DNA from: Lysinibacter sp. HNR
Lineage (GTDB): Bacteria; Actinomycetota; Actinomycetes; Actinomycetales; Microbacteriaceae
NCBI RefSeq assembly: GCF_029760935.1
Contig: NZ_CP121684.1
Location: 620,001-684,000 of the forward strand
DNA length: 64,000 nucleotides
Direction: 5' to 3'
In this document: piece by piece, positions 1-9,241 of the stretch
How the letters are laid out: every line of letters starts with the position of its first letter
Numbering within the stretch: the stretch's first letter is position 1
Notes under the pieces: generated by a model
The model's database searches: none
Told to the model about the DNA's origin: nothing
The model's input: only the letters and a program-made list of their open reading frames with translations
Made by a program: the position numbers and the translations under genes

Positions 1-473
1 GAATTGACGCTGGCGGTATCAAACCCTTCAAGGTCGATTCCCGGATGCAGCGCTCCGGCATCCACAATGAGGGTGTTTGGGGCAATGTCGGGGAGGTTCT
101 CGGGGCCCGTCAGGGAAGACGATTCCCCGGTATCAATAAGGTAGCGCAACGCTCCCTGAGGGACTCTCTCCCGTGCCAGAGAAGAATTGCTATACACGTG
201 CGCGCCCATGGCCCGGAGCGTGGGGAGCAGGTAGTGGGCGAGTGGGCCGTTTCCCCTCAGGAGAATTGTGGCTCCCGAAATAAGCAGGTTTGTGGTCGAG
301 GCCAGGTGACGGATAAATCGTTCGCCGTGCTGAACCGTGGCTAGGGTGTGCCCAGCATGGCGGCTCCCCGGAGCTGCCGGACCCTGGCTAACAATCTCGT
401 GTATCATCCCATTTATGGTAGCCCGGGCGAAGGTTCTTGTGCACTCATCCTTTGGTAGGGTTCTTGTATTCAC
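1..473 (-). CDS. SAHH-like NAD-binding protein, partial (cut by left edge)
   Basis: Reading the minus strand from a GTG at 473, preceded by AAGGGA six bases upstream, gives an open frame of 157 codons that leaves the window. A second in-frame start is ATG at 407. Residues about 50-110 resemble the NAD-binding half of S-adenosylhomocysteine hydrolase: a GERFIRHLASTTNLLISG lead-in, a Rossmann turn GNGPLAHY near residue 74, and later LIVDAGALHPGIDLEGFD, matching the family's AGHFDxEID segment. The N-terminal catalytic half, normally some 200 residues, is missing: the Rossmann fold begins at about residue 67. It may therefore be a short SAHH-like dehydrogenase fold of unknown role or a 5'-truncated relic. 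The family match is made by eye; the metabolic role is not settled. Confidence 0.5.
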   Translation of the reverse strand, partial: MNTRTLPKDECTRTFARATINGMIHEIVSQGPAAPGSRHAGHTLATVQHGERFIRHLASTTNLLISGATILLRGNGPLAHYLLPTLRAMGAHVYSNSSLARERVPQGALRYLIDTGESSSLTGPENLPDIAPNTLIVDAGALHPGIDLEGFDTASVN

Positions 474-633
474 CCGATTTCCCTTGAGCCGGAGGAATGC
501 AGGCTTTTCAAGGAAAGCGATGAGGTTTCTCGGGTAGGCTTTGACCGGAAGCTCTTGTTTAGGGTGAGTTCCACACCATACCCCGCGCCAATTGGGTCGG
601 GAAAAGTTAGATCACTAAGACCAAGGATTACGT

Positions 634-1326
634 ATGAAGCGTTATATTCTGCCCTCTACGATTGTGGGCGGGTTGCTAGCCATCTCTTTTGCTCCCGCAG
701 CTCAGGCTCACGTTGTTGCCGATCCCACTTCGATTAGCGCGGGGGAACGCTCTACCGTGAGCTTTACATTTGAACACGGTTGTGACGCGTCGCCCACCAC
801 GGGGCTGGTCGTGAGCATTCCCGAGGGTGTGGAGTCGGTCGCTCCTGTGCTCGACCCGGCCTGGAACATTACCACTCAGATGACGGGCGATGTTATTACC
901 TCCGTCACCTATCAGGCTGTTGAACCTGTTGTGGACGGTATCTTTGCGGCCGCGCAAATGCGCATCCTTACCGCAGACGATGTGGCGGGTGAAACGCTGA
1001 GCTTCCCCACCCTACAGACCTGCGAGGTGGGCGAGACTAACTGGTCCGAGATAGCCGAGTCCGGTCAGGATGCTCACTCACTCGACCTGCCCGCGCCCGT
1101 GGTCTCCGTGTTCTCTGCCGACTCGAATGAACAGGGCACGATTGCGGTTGTTCCCGCTTCAGAAGCTGCGCCTCCCGTTGATATTTTTGCTCGGGTGCTG
1201 TCAATCATCGCGATTGTTGCCGCCCTTGCCGCGGGTGGTTCATCCTTTGCGGTTGCCCGGTCGGTCAAGCGTCTACAGGCCTCGTTGGTTTCCAGAGGCG
1301 GATCCTCCGACGCGAGCTCTCACTAA
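634..1326 (+). CDS. YcnI-like copper-binding secreted protein (DUF1775)
   Basis: 230 residues. ATG at 634 follows AAGGA at a spacing of six. A signal peptide ends AQA before His26, so the mature chain would begin HVVADP. That N-terminal His is the copper ligand of the histidine brace described for Bacillus YcnI. The DUF1775 body follows (conserved SIPEGVESV and a late Trp), then a hydrophobic helix at about 187-209 and a basic tail, so the protein is probably membrane-anchored with its copper site outside. It lies two bases before copC and is surely cotranscribed. Role by family: periplasm-equivalent copper binding or delivery. No CopD permease follows in this window. Confidence 0.85.
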   Translation: MKRYILPSTIVGGLLAISFAPAAQAHVVADPTSISAGERSTVSFTFEHGCDASPTTGLVVSIPEGVESVAPVLDPAWNITTQMTGDVITSVTYQAVEPVVDGIFAAAQMRILTADDVAGETLSFPTLQTCEVGETNWSEIAESGQDAHSLDLPAPVVSVFSADSNEQGTIAVVPASEAAPPVDIFARVLSIIAIVAALAAGGSSFAVARSVKRLQASLVSRGGSSDASSH

Positions 1327-1328
1327 TA

Positions 1329-2015
1329 ATGTTGGTACGTAGCGTTCGAAGGATAGCGGTCGGTAGCCTTTTTGTCGGTCTGGTTGCGGTTACCGGCTTC
1401 ACGCTGGGTCTCACGTCTGTGGCCAACGCACACAACTACGTTGTTTCTACAACACCGGCTGAAGGATCCACGATCACGGAGCAGCCCGATGAGATTCGGG
1501 TTCGTACAAACGACCGAATTCTGGAGGCCGGAGCCGCTCTGGTAGTGCAGGGACCCGATGGAAACTACTATAACGACGGCTGTGCCGCTGTAGACGGAGT
1601 GTCGATTACAGGCACGGCTTCGCTCGGTGTTCCCGGAACCTACACCGTCATCTGGGCTCTCACATCTGCCGATGGGCACCCCCTCTCCGAGGAGTTCACC
1701 TTCGACTGGGCGCCGGCAGACGGGGTTGTACAGGCAACCGGCGTACCGACGCTGCCCGTGTGTGGTGTCGAAATAACAGACAGTGACAACCCGGCTATCT
1801 CAGCCAACTCCGGGGAGGCGCAGGAAGCAAACGGTGAGGAGGGGTTCCCCTGGGGAACGGTGGCCCTGATTGCCCTTGTGTCTTTGGGCGCTATTGCTGT
1901 GGGAGTCCTGGTGATGGTTCGCATGGGGCGCTCACTGAAACAACCGGGCCCTCCCATCACGGAGCCGGAAGACGGTAAATCCTCGAGCGGACCGCAGGCC
2001 CCTCCCGAAAACTAA
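1329..2015 (+). CDS. copC: CopC-domain copper resistance protein
   Basis: 228 residues. The signal peptide ends ANA before His35, which would become the mature N-terminus and the first copper ligand of a CopC Cu(II) site. The CopC pattern continues with TTPAEGSTI near the N-terminus and SADGHPLSEEFTF, which carries the second conserved Asp/His pair. A transmembrane helix at about 175-197 (WGTVALIALVSLGAIAVGVL) anchors it, followed by an acidic, Pro-rich tail. Start two bases after the YcnI-like gene indicates an operon. Likely role: copper binding at the outer face of the membrane, with YcnI supplying or sharing the metal. An 18-bp hairpin lies 65 bases downstream. Confidence 0.88.
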   Translation: MLVRSVRRIAVGSLFVGLVAVTGFTLGLTSVANAHNYVVSTTPAEGSTITEQPDEIRVRTNDRILEAGAALVVQGPDGNYYNDGCAAVDGVSITGTASLGVPGTYTVIWALTSADGHPLSEEFTFDWAPADGVVQATGVPTLPVCGVEITDSDNPAISANSGEAQEANGEEGFPWGTVALIALVSLGAIAVGVLVMVRMGRSLKQPGPPITEPEDGKSSSGPQAPPEN

Positions 2016-2080
2016 TCGTTAATCATTCTCTGAGGTAACCTCACCCGGTATATCTTTGGGAAGGACAACAAAACAACAGT

Positions 2081-2124
2081 GGCCCCACGCCGCGAGAACT
2101 CTCAGCGTCTCGCGGTGCGGGGCC
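2081..2124 (+). terminator. Hairpin after the copper operon
   Basis: The arms 2081-2097 and 2108-2124 (GGCCCCACGCCGCGAGA and TCTCGCGGTGCGGGGCC) pair over 17 positions, with G-U wobbles in the middle. There is no clear T-run after it, so it may act as a pause, an RNA-stability element or a weak terminator. The rest of 2016-2340 shows no gene. Confidence 0.55.
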
Positions 2125-2340
2125 GCTGCCGTGTTGTGCGAAAAATCATTCGGGTGTTGTCGTGATCGAGGTGTTGTAGATTCCCTCTAGTCCGCGCGGA
2201 CGCAGCGAATATCTTTTTGTGTTTTTTAAACGGGCGGGTTTACAGGGGGGAAATCGCAATCTAGCGTGGTTAATATCCACTACGCTACATCGCTGGATAG
2301 CGGTAGATTGCACACCAGTGACAACTTCGAAGGGCCAAAG

Positions 2341-4422
2341 ATGGTAGACACGTCACCCACCTCACACTCTGCGACTCCTCCCATCACGACAGACAGCGTG
2401 CCGCCGACACCCCAGGTGAACGTTGAAGCACTAGCGGAGCAGCTTTTAGGGCGGTGGAAAGAAGACCGTTTAGCCGCTCGTAAAACGGCTGCCAAGCCGG
2501 AGTTACACCAGATTAACGGCCTCAGCATGCAGGAGCATCGTGAGCGCGTCATGGCCCAGTTGAGGGTTCTTGTGGAAGAGGGCGCGATCCAGCGTGCGTT
2601 CCCCACTTCGCTGGGTGGGAGCGACAACCACGGGGGAAACATCGCCTCTTTCGAGGAGTTGGTCACAGCAGATCCGTCTCTTCAGATTAAATCGGGTGTG
2701 CAGTGGGGACTTTTTGGTGCTGCTATTCTCCACCTGGGCACGGCCCCGCATCACGAGCGGTGGCTGCCGCAGGTGATCAATTTGGAGATGCCGGGTGCCT
2801 TTGCCATGACAGAAACGGGTCACGGATCGGATGTGGCAAACATCGCCACCACCGCAACCTACGACGAGTCCACCGAGGAGTTTGTCATTGATACGCCGTT
2901 CCGCGGTGCATGGAAAGATTACATCGGCAACGCCGCCATCCAGGGAATCGCCTGTGTTCTCTTTGCCCAGCTCATTACCAAGGGTGTTAACCACGGTGTA
3001 CACGCGTTCTTTGTACCCATACGCGACACAAAAGGAAATTTTCTCCCGGGTGTTGGTGGCGACGACGACGGGCTTAAGGGGGGCCTGAACGGAATCGATA
3101 ATGGTCGTCTTCACTTTACCGATGTCCGTATCCCCCGCACCAATCTGCTGAATCGATACGGTGATGTTGCCCCGGACGGCACCTACAGTAGCCCCATCGA
3201 CAGCCCTGGACGTCGCTTCTTCACCATGATCGGAACCCTGGTTCAGGGGAGGGTGTCTCTTGATGGAGCCGCCGCCGCAGCCATGAAGCTGGGTCTTCAC
3301 ATAGCGCTCACCTACGGGTCTCAGCGCCGCCAATTTACCGTTACCGAGGGCGGCGAGGAACGAGTCATCCTCGATTATCAGCGCCATCAGCGCAGGCTTA
3401 TCCCCAAGCTTGCCGAGACGTTTGCCGTCACGTTTGCTCACGAAAGACTTCTGCGTAAGTTTGACGAGGTATTTAGTGGGGCGGATGACTCCGATGCAAA
3501 TCGTGAGGAACTTGAAACGCTTGCGGCCGTTTTGAAATCTTTGTCCACCTGGGCGGCGCTCGACACCCTTCAGGAGTGTCGTGAGGCCTGCGGTGGGGCG
3601 GGTTTCCTGGCGGAGAATCGGCTCACCGGGCTGCGCGCCGACCTCGATATTTATGTCACCTTTGAGGGGGACAACAACGTGCTGCTCCAGCTTGTTGCTA
3701 AGCGTTTATTGAGCGACTACAGCAGCAAGTTTCGCAACGCAGATTTTGGCGTGATGGCACGCTACGTGGCCGAGCGGGCGGGCGACACCGTCCTACACGG
3801 AACGGGTCTGCGTCGGCTCGCGCAAAATGTCTCCGATTTCGGTTCCACCGCTCGTGCTGTTGGCCAGGTGCGAGATGTCGACTATCAGCGTGCGCTCCTG
3901 GGTACTCGGGTGGGTAGCATGGTGGCCACTGTCGCGGAGCGGCTTAAAGAAGCCTCAAAACTTCCGCCTGAGGAGGGTGCTCGCCTCTTTAACGAGAATC
4001 AAAATGAACTCATTGAGGCGGCCCGCGCCTACGGAGAATTTGTGCAGTGGGAAACCTTTACCCGAGCGGTTAACCAAACGATGGATGCGGGCAACCGGCA
4101 GATTCTTACCTGGCTCCGTGACCTCTTTGGTCTCAGCCTGATCGAGAAACATGTCGCGTGGTACCTCATCAACGGGCGACTTTCGGGACAGCGTGCAGAG
4201 TCCGTGACCCAGTACATTGATCGTTTGGTTGAGCGTATCCGCCCCTACGCTCTCGATCTTATCGAGACCTTTGGTTACGGTCCCGAGCACGTGCGAGCAC
4301 CGATAGCTTTGGGTGCGGAGAAGCAGCGTCAAGATGAGGCGCGGGCGTACTATGCGGCGCAGAGAGCCGCGGGTATTGCCCCTGTTCACGAAAAGACGCT
4401 AAAGAAAAGGCAGAGCAGATAA
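2341..4422 (+). CDS. Acyl-CoA dehydrogenase/oxidase family flavoprotein
   Basis: 693 residues from ATG 2341, which has GAAGGG six bases upstream; an in-frame GTG at 2266 would add 25 residues but has a poorer site. Length and architecture fit the long acyl-CoA oxidase-like branch: an N-terminal helical domain, a middle beta domain with the FAD signature AMTETGHGSDVANI, and a C-terminal helical domain with the late motif ACGGAGFLAENRL and the flavin-proximal FEGDNNVLLQLVAKRLL. It then carries an extra helical region to the end, as acyl-CoA oxidases do. Role: first oxidation step of fatty acyl-CoA breakdown in the cytoplasm, with O2 or an electron-transfer flavoprotein as acceptor. It stands alone, away from the fadAB operon at 56.7-60.2 kb. 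Confidence 0.85.
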   Translation: MVDTSPTSHSATPPITTDSVPPTPQVNVEALAEQLLGRWKEDRLAARKTAAKPELHQINGLSMQEHRERVMAQLRVLVEEGAIQRAFPTSLGGSDNHGGNIASFEELVTADPSLQIKSGVQWGLFGAAILHLGTAPHHERWLPQVINLEMPGAFAMTETGHGSDVANIATTATYDESTEEFVIDTPFRGAWKDYIGNAAIQGIACVLFAQLITKGVNHGVHAFFVPIRDTKGNFLPGVGGDDDGLKGGLNGIDNGRLHFTDVRIPRTNLLNRYGDVAPDGTYSSPIDSPGRRFFTMIGTLVQGRVSLDGAAAAAMKLGLHIALTYGSQRRQFTVTEGGEERVILDYQRHQRRLIPKLAETFAVTFAHERLLRKFDEVFSGADDSDANREELETLAAVLKSLSTWAALDTLQECREACGGAGFLAENRLTGLRADLDIYVTFEGDNNVLLQLVAKRLLSDYSSKFRNADFGVMARYVAERAGDTVLHGTGLRRLAQNVSDFGSTARAVGQVRDVDYQRALLGTRVGSMVATVAERLKEASKLPPEEGARLFNENQNELIEAARAYGEFVQWETFTRAVNQTMDAGNRQILTWLRDLFGLSLIEKHVAWYLINGRLSGQRAESVTQYIDRLVERIRPYALDLIETFGYGPEHVRAPIALGAEKQRQDEARAYYAAQRAAGIAPVHEKTLKKRQSR

Positions 4423-4580
4423 GAAAAGTTGGACGTCTCGGGGGTTATTCCTCGGGGCGTTTACTTCTGGTACCTGAGTGCCACCCCTCGGTAGATAAAT
4501 GAGTCTTGTGACTGACGTATTGCTCCGACCCTTCGTAGTATCGTGAACAATAATATTTCCATCTACAACGAAAGTTTTTC

Positions 4581-5576
4581 ATGATTGAAGCGGAAACTCT
4601 TACCAAGCGTTACGGCTCGAAGGTGGCCGTTGACGGTGTCTCTTTTAGTATTCAACCGGGGAAGGTCACCGGTTTTCTCGGACCTAACGGCGCCGGTAAA
4701 TCAACCACCATGCGCATGATTGTGGGGCTTGACCGTCCCACTCACGGTAATGTCACGGTTAACGGGCGTCACTATGCCGAGCACCGTGCGCCCCTGCACG
4801 AGGTTGGTGTTCTTCTGGATGCCAAGGCTGTTCACACCGGACGTAGTGCCCGAAATCATCTTCGGGCAATGGCGGCAACCCACCGCATCCCGCTCAGTCG
4901 GGTGGATGAGGTCATCGAGATGACGGGTCTTACCTCCGTTGCAAGCAAACGGGTCGGTGGGTTTTCGCTGGGCATGGGACAGCGACTGGGCATAGCGGCA
5001 GCACTCCTGGGTGATCCTCAAACCCTTATTCTCGACGAGCCGATTAACGGCCTTGATCCCGACGGTGTTCTGTGGGTGCGTCAATTGGTGCGGGGTCTGG
5101 CTAGCCAGGGCAGAACGGTTTTGCTTTCGAGCCATCTTATGAGCGAGATGTCGCAGACCGCGGACCATATCATTGTGCTGGGCAGGGGCCGTGTCCTGGC
5201 AGACGCGTCCGTTTCCGAGCTGGTGGGTCGAATGACTGTGAGTGCGGTTCGCGTGCGCACGCCGCAGAGCGAGTCTCTGCAAACCGCACTCTTGCAGGCG
5301 GGGGCTACCGTATCCAGTTCCGAACTTCAGGTGCTTGATATTACCGAGATGTCGATTGAGCGTGTGGGAGAAATCGCTGCTCAAACAGGAACTGTTCTTC
5401 ACGAGCTACGCTCTTTAAGCGGTTCGCTGGAGCAGGCCTACCTCAACCTCACTCGCGATGAGGTTGAGTATCGTACAGACGCGGCAAGCGGCTTTGACCC
5501 GCGAACGGTTGCCCAGGCCTTTGCCGGTTCATCAGCCTATTCAGACGAGAATGCTAGCCGGGGAGAGAACCGATGA
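4581..5576 (+). CDS. ABC transporter ATP-binding protein
   Basis: 331 residues. Walker A GPNGAGKST at 34-42, signature FSLGMGQRLG near 132, Walker B LILDEPINGLD near 149, and the switch His in SSHLMSEM. A C-terminal extension of about 100 residues is typical of ABC-2 type exporters of the CcmA/BcrA kind. The stop overlaps the start of the permease gene by four bases (ATGA), so the two are translationally coupled. With the downstream kinase and response regulator it forms a four-gene unit like those that sense and export cell-envelope-active compounds; the substrate cannot be read from sequence. Confidence 0.9.
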   Translation: MIEAETLTKRYGSKVAVDGVSFSIQPGKVTGFLGPNGAGKSTTMRMIVGLDRPTHGNVTVNGRHYAEHRAPLHEVGVLLDAKAVHTGRSARNHLRAMAATHRIPLSRVDEVIEMTGLTSVASKRVGGFSLGMGQRLGIAAALLGDPQTLILDEPINGLDPDGVLWVRQLVRGLASQGRTVLLSSHLMSEMSQTADHIIVLGRGRVLADASVSELVGRMTVSAVRVRTPQSESLQTALLQAGATVSSSELQVLDITEMSIERVGEIAAQTGTVLHELRSLSGSLEQAYLNLTRDEVEYRTDAASGFDPRTVAQAFAGSSAYSDENASRGENR

Positions 5577-6412
5577 GCACAGTGACACAGCAGTCTTCAG
5601 AAGTTACCGTTAAGAGCGTGAGTTTTGGCGGTGTCCTATCCTCGGAGTGGATTAAGTTCTTGTCGCTCCGCTCCACCTGGTGGACCCTCGGTACCATGAT
5701 TATTTTTTCGCTGGGCCTGTCCGCTCTCGGGGCCACCGTACTTTCGGATAATTTAGGGGTGGATCTACCGTCGACATCGCACGTGCACTTTGCGGTTTCG
5801 AACGCGACCTCGGGGATCGCTTTCGCTGGGCTTATTGCTGCGGTGCTCGGAGTTCTGCTGATTTCGGGTGAGTACTCGACCGGTATGATCCGCTCCACCT
5901 TTACAGCTGTTCCCAAACGTACTCAGGCTCTCGTGGCCAAGGCGATAATCCTCTTTGCCGTCCTCGTGGTCTCCGGTGCCGTCATTATTTTTGGTGGATT
6001 TCTGCTCACGGTTGCAGTATTTGAATCTCACGGATTTGCCGTGAGCCTGGCCGATGACGGTGTTCTTGCGGCCCTGCTTGGGGGCGTTGTGTACCTTGCG
6101 CTTATTGGTGTGATGTCCTACGGATTGGGTGCCATCGTGCGGAATACGGCTGCGGGAATTTCCCTTAGCGTGGGAATTCTCCTTGTTGTTCCCGTGCTGC
6201 TGGGCTTTCTTGCGCAGGTGAGCGATTGGGTTGAGGTCTTGGTGGCATGGCTCCCGTCGAGTGTTGGAAACGTCATCTCCACCCTGCCAATAGAGATGGT
6301 TGATTCTTCCGCGGCTCGCATGGAATACTGGCAAGCACTGCTCATTATGATTGGATGGGCACTTGTTACGGTTATTCCCGCGCTGGTGCTGATCAAACGG
6401 AGGGACGTGTAA
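5573..6412 (+). CDS. ABC-2 type permease
   Basis: 279 residues with about six hydrophobic helices: one near 35-55 (TWWTLGTMIIFSLGLSALGA), then a pair around 75-100, a long one at 125-150, further ones at 165-215 and a last one near 250-272 ending in a basic KRRDV tail. It pairs with the ATPase upstream (overlapping ATGA), and the histidine kinase starts four bases after its stop. Membrane half of the exporter; ligand unknown. Confidence 0.85.
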   Translation: MSTVTQQSSEVTVKSVSFGGVLSSEWIKFLSLRSTWWTLGTMIIFSLGLSALGATVLSDNLGVDLPSTSHVHFAVSNATSGIAFAGLIAAVLGVLLISGEYSTGMIRSTFTAVPKRTQALVAKAIILFAVLVVSGAVIIFGGFLLTVAVFESHGFAVSLADDGVLAALLGGVVYLALIGVMSYGLGAIVRNTAAGISLSVGILLVVPVLLGFLAQVSDWVEVLVAWLPSSVGNVISTLPIEMVDSSAARMEYWQALLIMIGWALVTVIPALVLIKRRDV

Positions 6413-6416
6413 TTCA

Positions 6417-7757
6417 ATGTCACACACCGGATTTGCGGCCTTCTCAGACTCCGAGAGGGCTGCGGATCCGCTTCTACCCCGACCTCCCGGTGCCCTCCGT
6501 CGTTTTTGGGCCCGACACCCCTATGCTCTAGACGGAATTCTTGCTGGCGGGTTTCTCGTTTTTGCTCTGGCCTTTCTCTTTATCTCCCTCGTAGATTGGT
6601 GGGGCTCCGACCCCGTTTTAGTACTGACGAAGATACTTCGAGCTGTCCTCGTCACGGTGGCACTCACCTGTGCCATCCTGTTCCGCCGCAAGTATCCGCT
6701 GTGGGGAATGGGGGTGCTGTTTGTGGCCCTCATATTTCCGGTTCTTGGCCCGGAGCTTACCGATATATTCGCGGGGGCTATTCTGGTGTGGTCGCTCCCC
6801 ATCTATTCTTCCCTGCGAACGGCGTGGATTGGATACGGTGCCTTTTCTGTCGCGATTTTTCTTGCAAATCTGGGCAGGGGAGTTATACGAGAAGGGGTTC
6901 AAAACGGGTCAACAGAGGGATTCACACAGATGCTAGTGGAGGTGGTCCAGTCAAGCCTTATCGTTTGTGGCATGTTTCTCATTATTTTCTTGGTGGGGGT
7001 CAATATGGGCAATCGTCGCCGATACCTGATCGCCCTTCTTGACCGGGCTGAACAACTGGCCCGAGAACGAGACCAAAGAGCTCTTCTGGCGGCTAGCGCG
7101 GAGCGGGCTCGCATTGCCCGTGAGATGCACGATATAGTAGCGCACTCTCTTTCCGTCATGATTGCGTTGGCTGACGGGGCTGCAGCAAGCACAACTCGCA
7201 ATCCCGGGGCTGCTCAAAAGGCGATGTTGTCGAGTGCCGAGACCGGGAGGGGTGCGTTGGCCGAAATGCGTCGCTTGTTGGGGGTGCTCTCGGTGAGCCA
7301 AGAAGAGTCGCAGGAGTCCGTGGAGCGGGTTCCGCAGCCGGGAGTTAAAAACATCCTTACGCTGGTGGACAGTTATAGAGATGCCGGTCTGAACGTGCAC
7401 TATAGGGTTGAGGGAGAACCTGCCATTGATCAGGGACAGCAGCTCACCGTCTACCGTGTGGTTCAGGAGTCCCTCACAAACAGCCTCCGGTACGCTGGGG
7501 TGGGAGCCTCTGTAGATGTTTCTCTGTGGTTTTACCCCGGCGAGACTCGAGTTGTTGTTGTTGACGATGGAACGGGAACCCCGGGAGTGAGGACTTCCGG
7601 TAGCGGTCGAGGTCTGGTCGGTTTGCGTCAGCGGGTAGAGATTTTTGGTGGAGAGGTGAGCGCCGCCAAGTTTGGTTCCGGCTGGAAAGTTGAGGTCACG
7701 ATACCCTTTGCTTCGAAGCCTTTTGATACCGAAGAAATGCAGAGAGGGTTAGCATGA
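6417..7757 (+). CDS. Sensor histidine kinase (HisKA_3, NarL/DesK type)
   Basis: 446 residues. Four to six membrane helices occupy about 35-195, with no large extracellular sensor loop, the layout of intramembrane-sensing kinases. The dimerisation/phospho-acceptor segment ERARIAREMHDIVAHSLS carries His238. The ATPase domain follows with VVQESLTNSLRYAG as N-box and later VVDDGTG and GRGLVGLRQR as G-boxes. The stop overlaps the response regulator start (ATGA). It probably senses membrane or envelope stress, or the transporter itself, and controls this operon; that is inferred from the genomic pairing. Confidence 0.9.
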   Translation: MSHTGFAAFSDSERAADPLLPRPPGALRRFWARHPYALDGILAGGFLVFALAFLFISLVDWWGSDPVLVLTKILRAVLVTVALTCAILFRRKYPLWGMGVLFVALIFPVLGPELTDIFAGAILVWSLPIYSSLRTAWIGYGAFSVAIFLANLGRGVIREGVQNGSTEGFTQMLVEVVQSSLIVCGMFLIIFLVGVNMGNRRRYLIALLDRAEQLARERDQRALLAASAERARIAREMHDIVAHSLSVMIALADGAAASTTRNPGAAQKAMLSSAETGRGALAEMRRLLGVLSVSQEESQESVERVPQPGVKNILTLVDSYRDAGLNVHYRVEGEPAIDQGQQLTVYRVVQESLTNSLRYAGVGASVDVSLWFYPGETRVVVVDDGTGTPGVRTSGSGRGLVGLRQRVEIFGGEVSAAKFGSGWKVEVTIPFASKPFDTEEMQRGLA

Positions 7758-8452
7758 TGTCACACACACCATCCGGCACCATTCGGGTGCTTTTGGTCGA
7801 TGACCAAGAACTTATTCGTAGGGGATTTCAGCTGGTTATCAGTAGCGAGGACGATCTTGAGGTTGTGGGTGAGGCGGGGACGGGTGCCGCCGCTGTTGAG
7901 GCCGCGGGGCTCCTGCAACCCGATGTGATCCTGATGGACGTGAGAATGCCTGAGATGGACGGCATTGAGGCTACGCGTCGCATTGCTCGTCTTCATCCCA
8001 ACAGCCGCGTCATCATCCTCACCACGTTTGACCTTGATGAGTATGCGTTTGCCGGGATTCGTGCGGGGGCGAGTGGTTTCTTGCTTAAAGACGCAAAACC
8101 CGATGAGCTATTGAGTGCCATCCGGGCGGTGCATGCGGGAGACGCGGCTGTTGCCCCGCGTATTACCAAGCGGATGATTGAGCTTTTTGGTGATCAACTT
8201 CCCCAACCCGGCACGGAGAATGACACCCAAGACGTTTCAGGGCACGGGACCGGGAAACTTGACGTGCTCACGGAGCGGGAACGTGAGGTGTTTATCGCGA
8301 TGGCTCAGGGGTTGAACAACAGTGAGATTGCGCAGACCCTTTTCCTGTCCGAGTCCACGGTAAAAACCCACGTGGGTCGGGTGCTACTGAAACTTGAGCT
8401 GCGTGATCGAGTTCACGCCGTTATTCTTGCTCATCAGCTTAAACTGGTGTGA
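7754..8452 (+). CDS. Response regulator, NarL/LuxR family
   Basis: 232 residues. The receiver domain has the acidic pair VDDQ, phospho-acceptor Asp62 in ILMDVRMPEMDG, the conserved Thr in ILTTFD and Lys in LLKDAKPDE. The LuxR-type HTH spans about 170-225 (LTEREREVFIAMAQGLNNSEIA, then STVKTHVGRVLLKL). Start ATG 7754 overlaps the kinase stop; ATG 7757 is an alternative. Cytoplasmic DNA-binding partner of the kinase, probably acting on the exporter promoter upstream of 4581. Confidence 0.92.
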   Translation: MMSHTPSGTIRVLLVDDQELIRRGFQLVISSEDDLEVVGEAGTGAAAVEAAGLLQPDVILMDVRMPEMDGIEATRRIARLHPNSRVIILTTFDLDEYAFAGIRAGASGFLLKDAKPDELLSAIRAVHAGDAAVAPRITKRMIELFGDQLPQPGTENDTQDVSGHGTGKLDVLTEREREVFIAMAQGLNNSEIAQTLFLSESTVKTHVGRVLLKLELRDRVHAVILAHQLKLV

Positions 8453-8470
8453 ATCCAGGAGAGAAGTTCC

Positions 8471-9241
8471 CTAGCGTCTTTTTTGCTGGCGGGGTTTCCC
8501 CCTCTTTTTTGTCGTTCCATATGTGCGGCCCCGCGTCTTCTCTGTACTCGCCCGCGCTTTTTTGTTGCTGGTGCGGCGGGATTCGGGGGTGGATTGGGTT
8601 CCGCGTGAGCTTTGCGCGGTACGGCCACGGACGATCCCAATGAAGTTATCGATCGTGTTATCGGTTTTTTCTTCTAACCAGGCCAGACTCACTAGAGCTT
8701 CTGAAACATCTCTGAGCGGTCGATAGATGAGATCTCCACGGGAGTGAAGGCGGGCAACGGGCTGCGGAAGTACCAGAAGGCCTGTCCCCGCCGCTACGAG
8801 TTCAATGGTGTCTGCGATAGTGTCTGGGACGTATGTGTTGTTGTGCGCGGGAGTAATAGCACGAGGCCAATCGGTTCTTGCATCCGGGTTGTTGAGGAGG
8901 AGGAAGCCCGTGAGGTCGGCAACCGAGACACTATCCAGTATCGAAATCTCATGTTCTTTGGGGGCAATGACTACCGTTTTCTCGCGGTAAAGGGGAATAA
9001 GCTTTAACCCTTCGGCGGGTTCTGCATCGCGCACTATACTCACCTGCGCCCGACCGGAGTACAGCACTTCTATCTGCTGTGGGCTGTCCGTTTGAACGGA
9101 TCCTAGGCGGATTTGAGGATACCGTTCGTTCCAGGTGCGAAACCACTTAGCGGGAGAGGCGCCGCGGATAAAGGCCACGGTAAAGTCTGCGCTGGCGGAT
9201 GGGCCTAAAGACTGTTCTGCTGTGTCCGCGCTGTCGCTCAC
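8471..9241 (-). CDS. LysR-type substrate-binding domain protein without HTH
   Basis: 256 residues from a GTG start at 9241. Residues about 18-195 match the effector domain of LysR regulators (FTVAFIRGASPAKWFRTW, then a region on SIVRDAEPAEGLKLIPLYRE, then AGTGLLVLPQPVARL), but no winged-helix DNA-binding domain precedes it. The last 60 residues are a basic, Ser/Thr/Arg/Lys-rich disordered tail. Such stand-alone domains occur in related actinobacteria. The role may be ligand binding, or nucleic-acid contact through the tail; both are guesses. It converges on the response regulator gene, 18 bases apart, and is transcribed divergently from the polymerase gene. Confidence 0.7.
   Translation of the reverse strand: MSDSADTAEQSLGPSASADFTVAFIRGASPAKWFRTWNERYPQIRLGSVQTDSPQQIEVLYSGRAQVSIVRDAEPAEGLKLIPLYREKTVVIAPKEHEISILDSVSVADLTGFLLLNNPDARTDWPRAITPAHNNTYVPDTIADTIELVAAGTGLLVLPQPVARLHSRGDLIYRPLRDVSEALVSLAWLEEKTDNTIDNFIGIVRGRTAQSSRGTQSTPESRRTSNKKARASTEKTRGRTYGTTKKRGKPRQQKRR

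Noticed and set aside
2503-3441. Minus-strand frame of 312 codons
   Set aside because: Lies fully inside the acyl-CoA dehydrogenase gene, whose motifs are clear; no recognisable protein on the minus strand.
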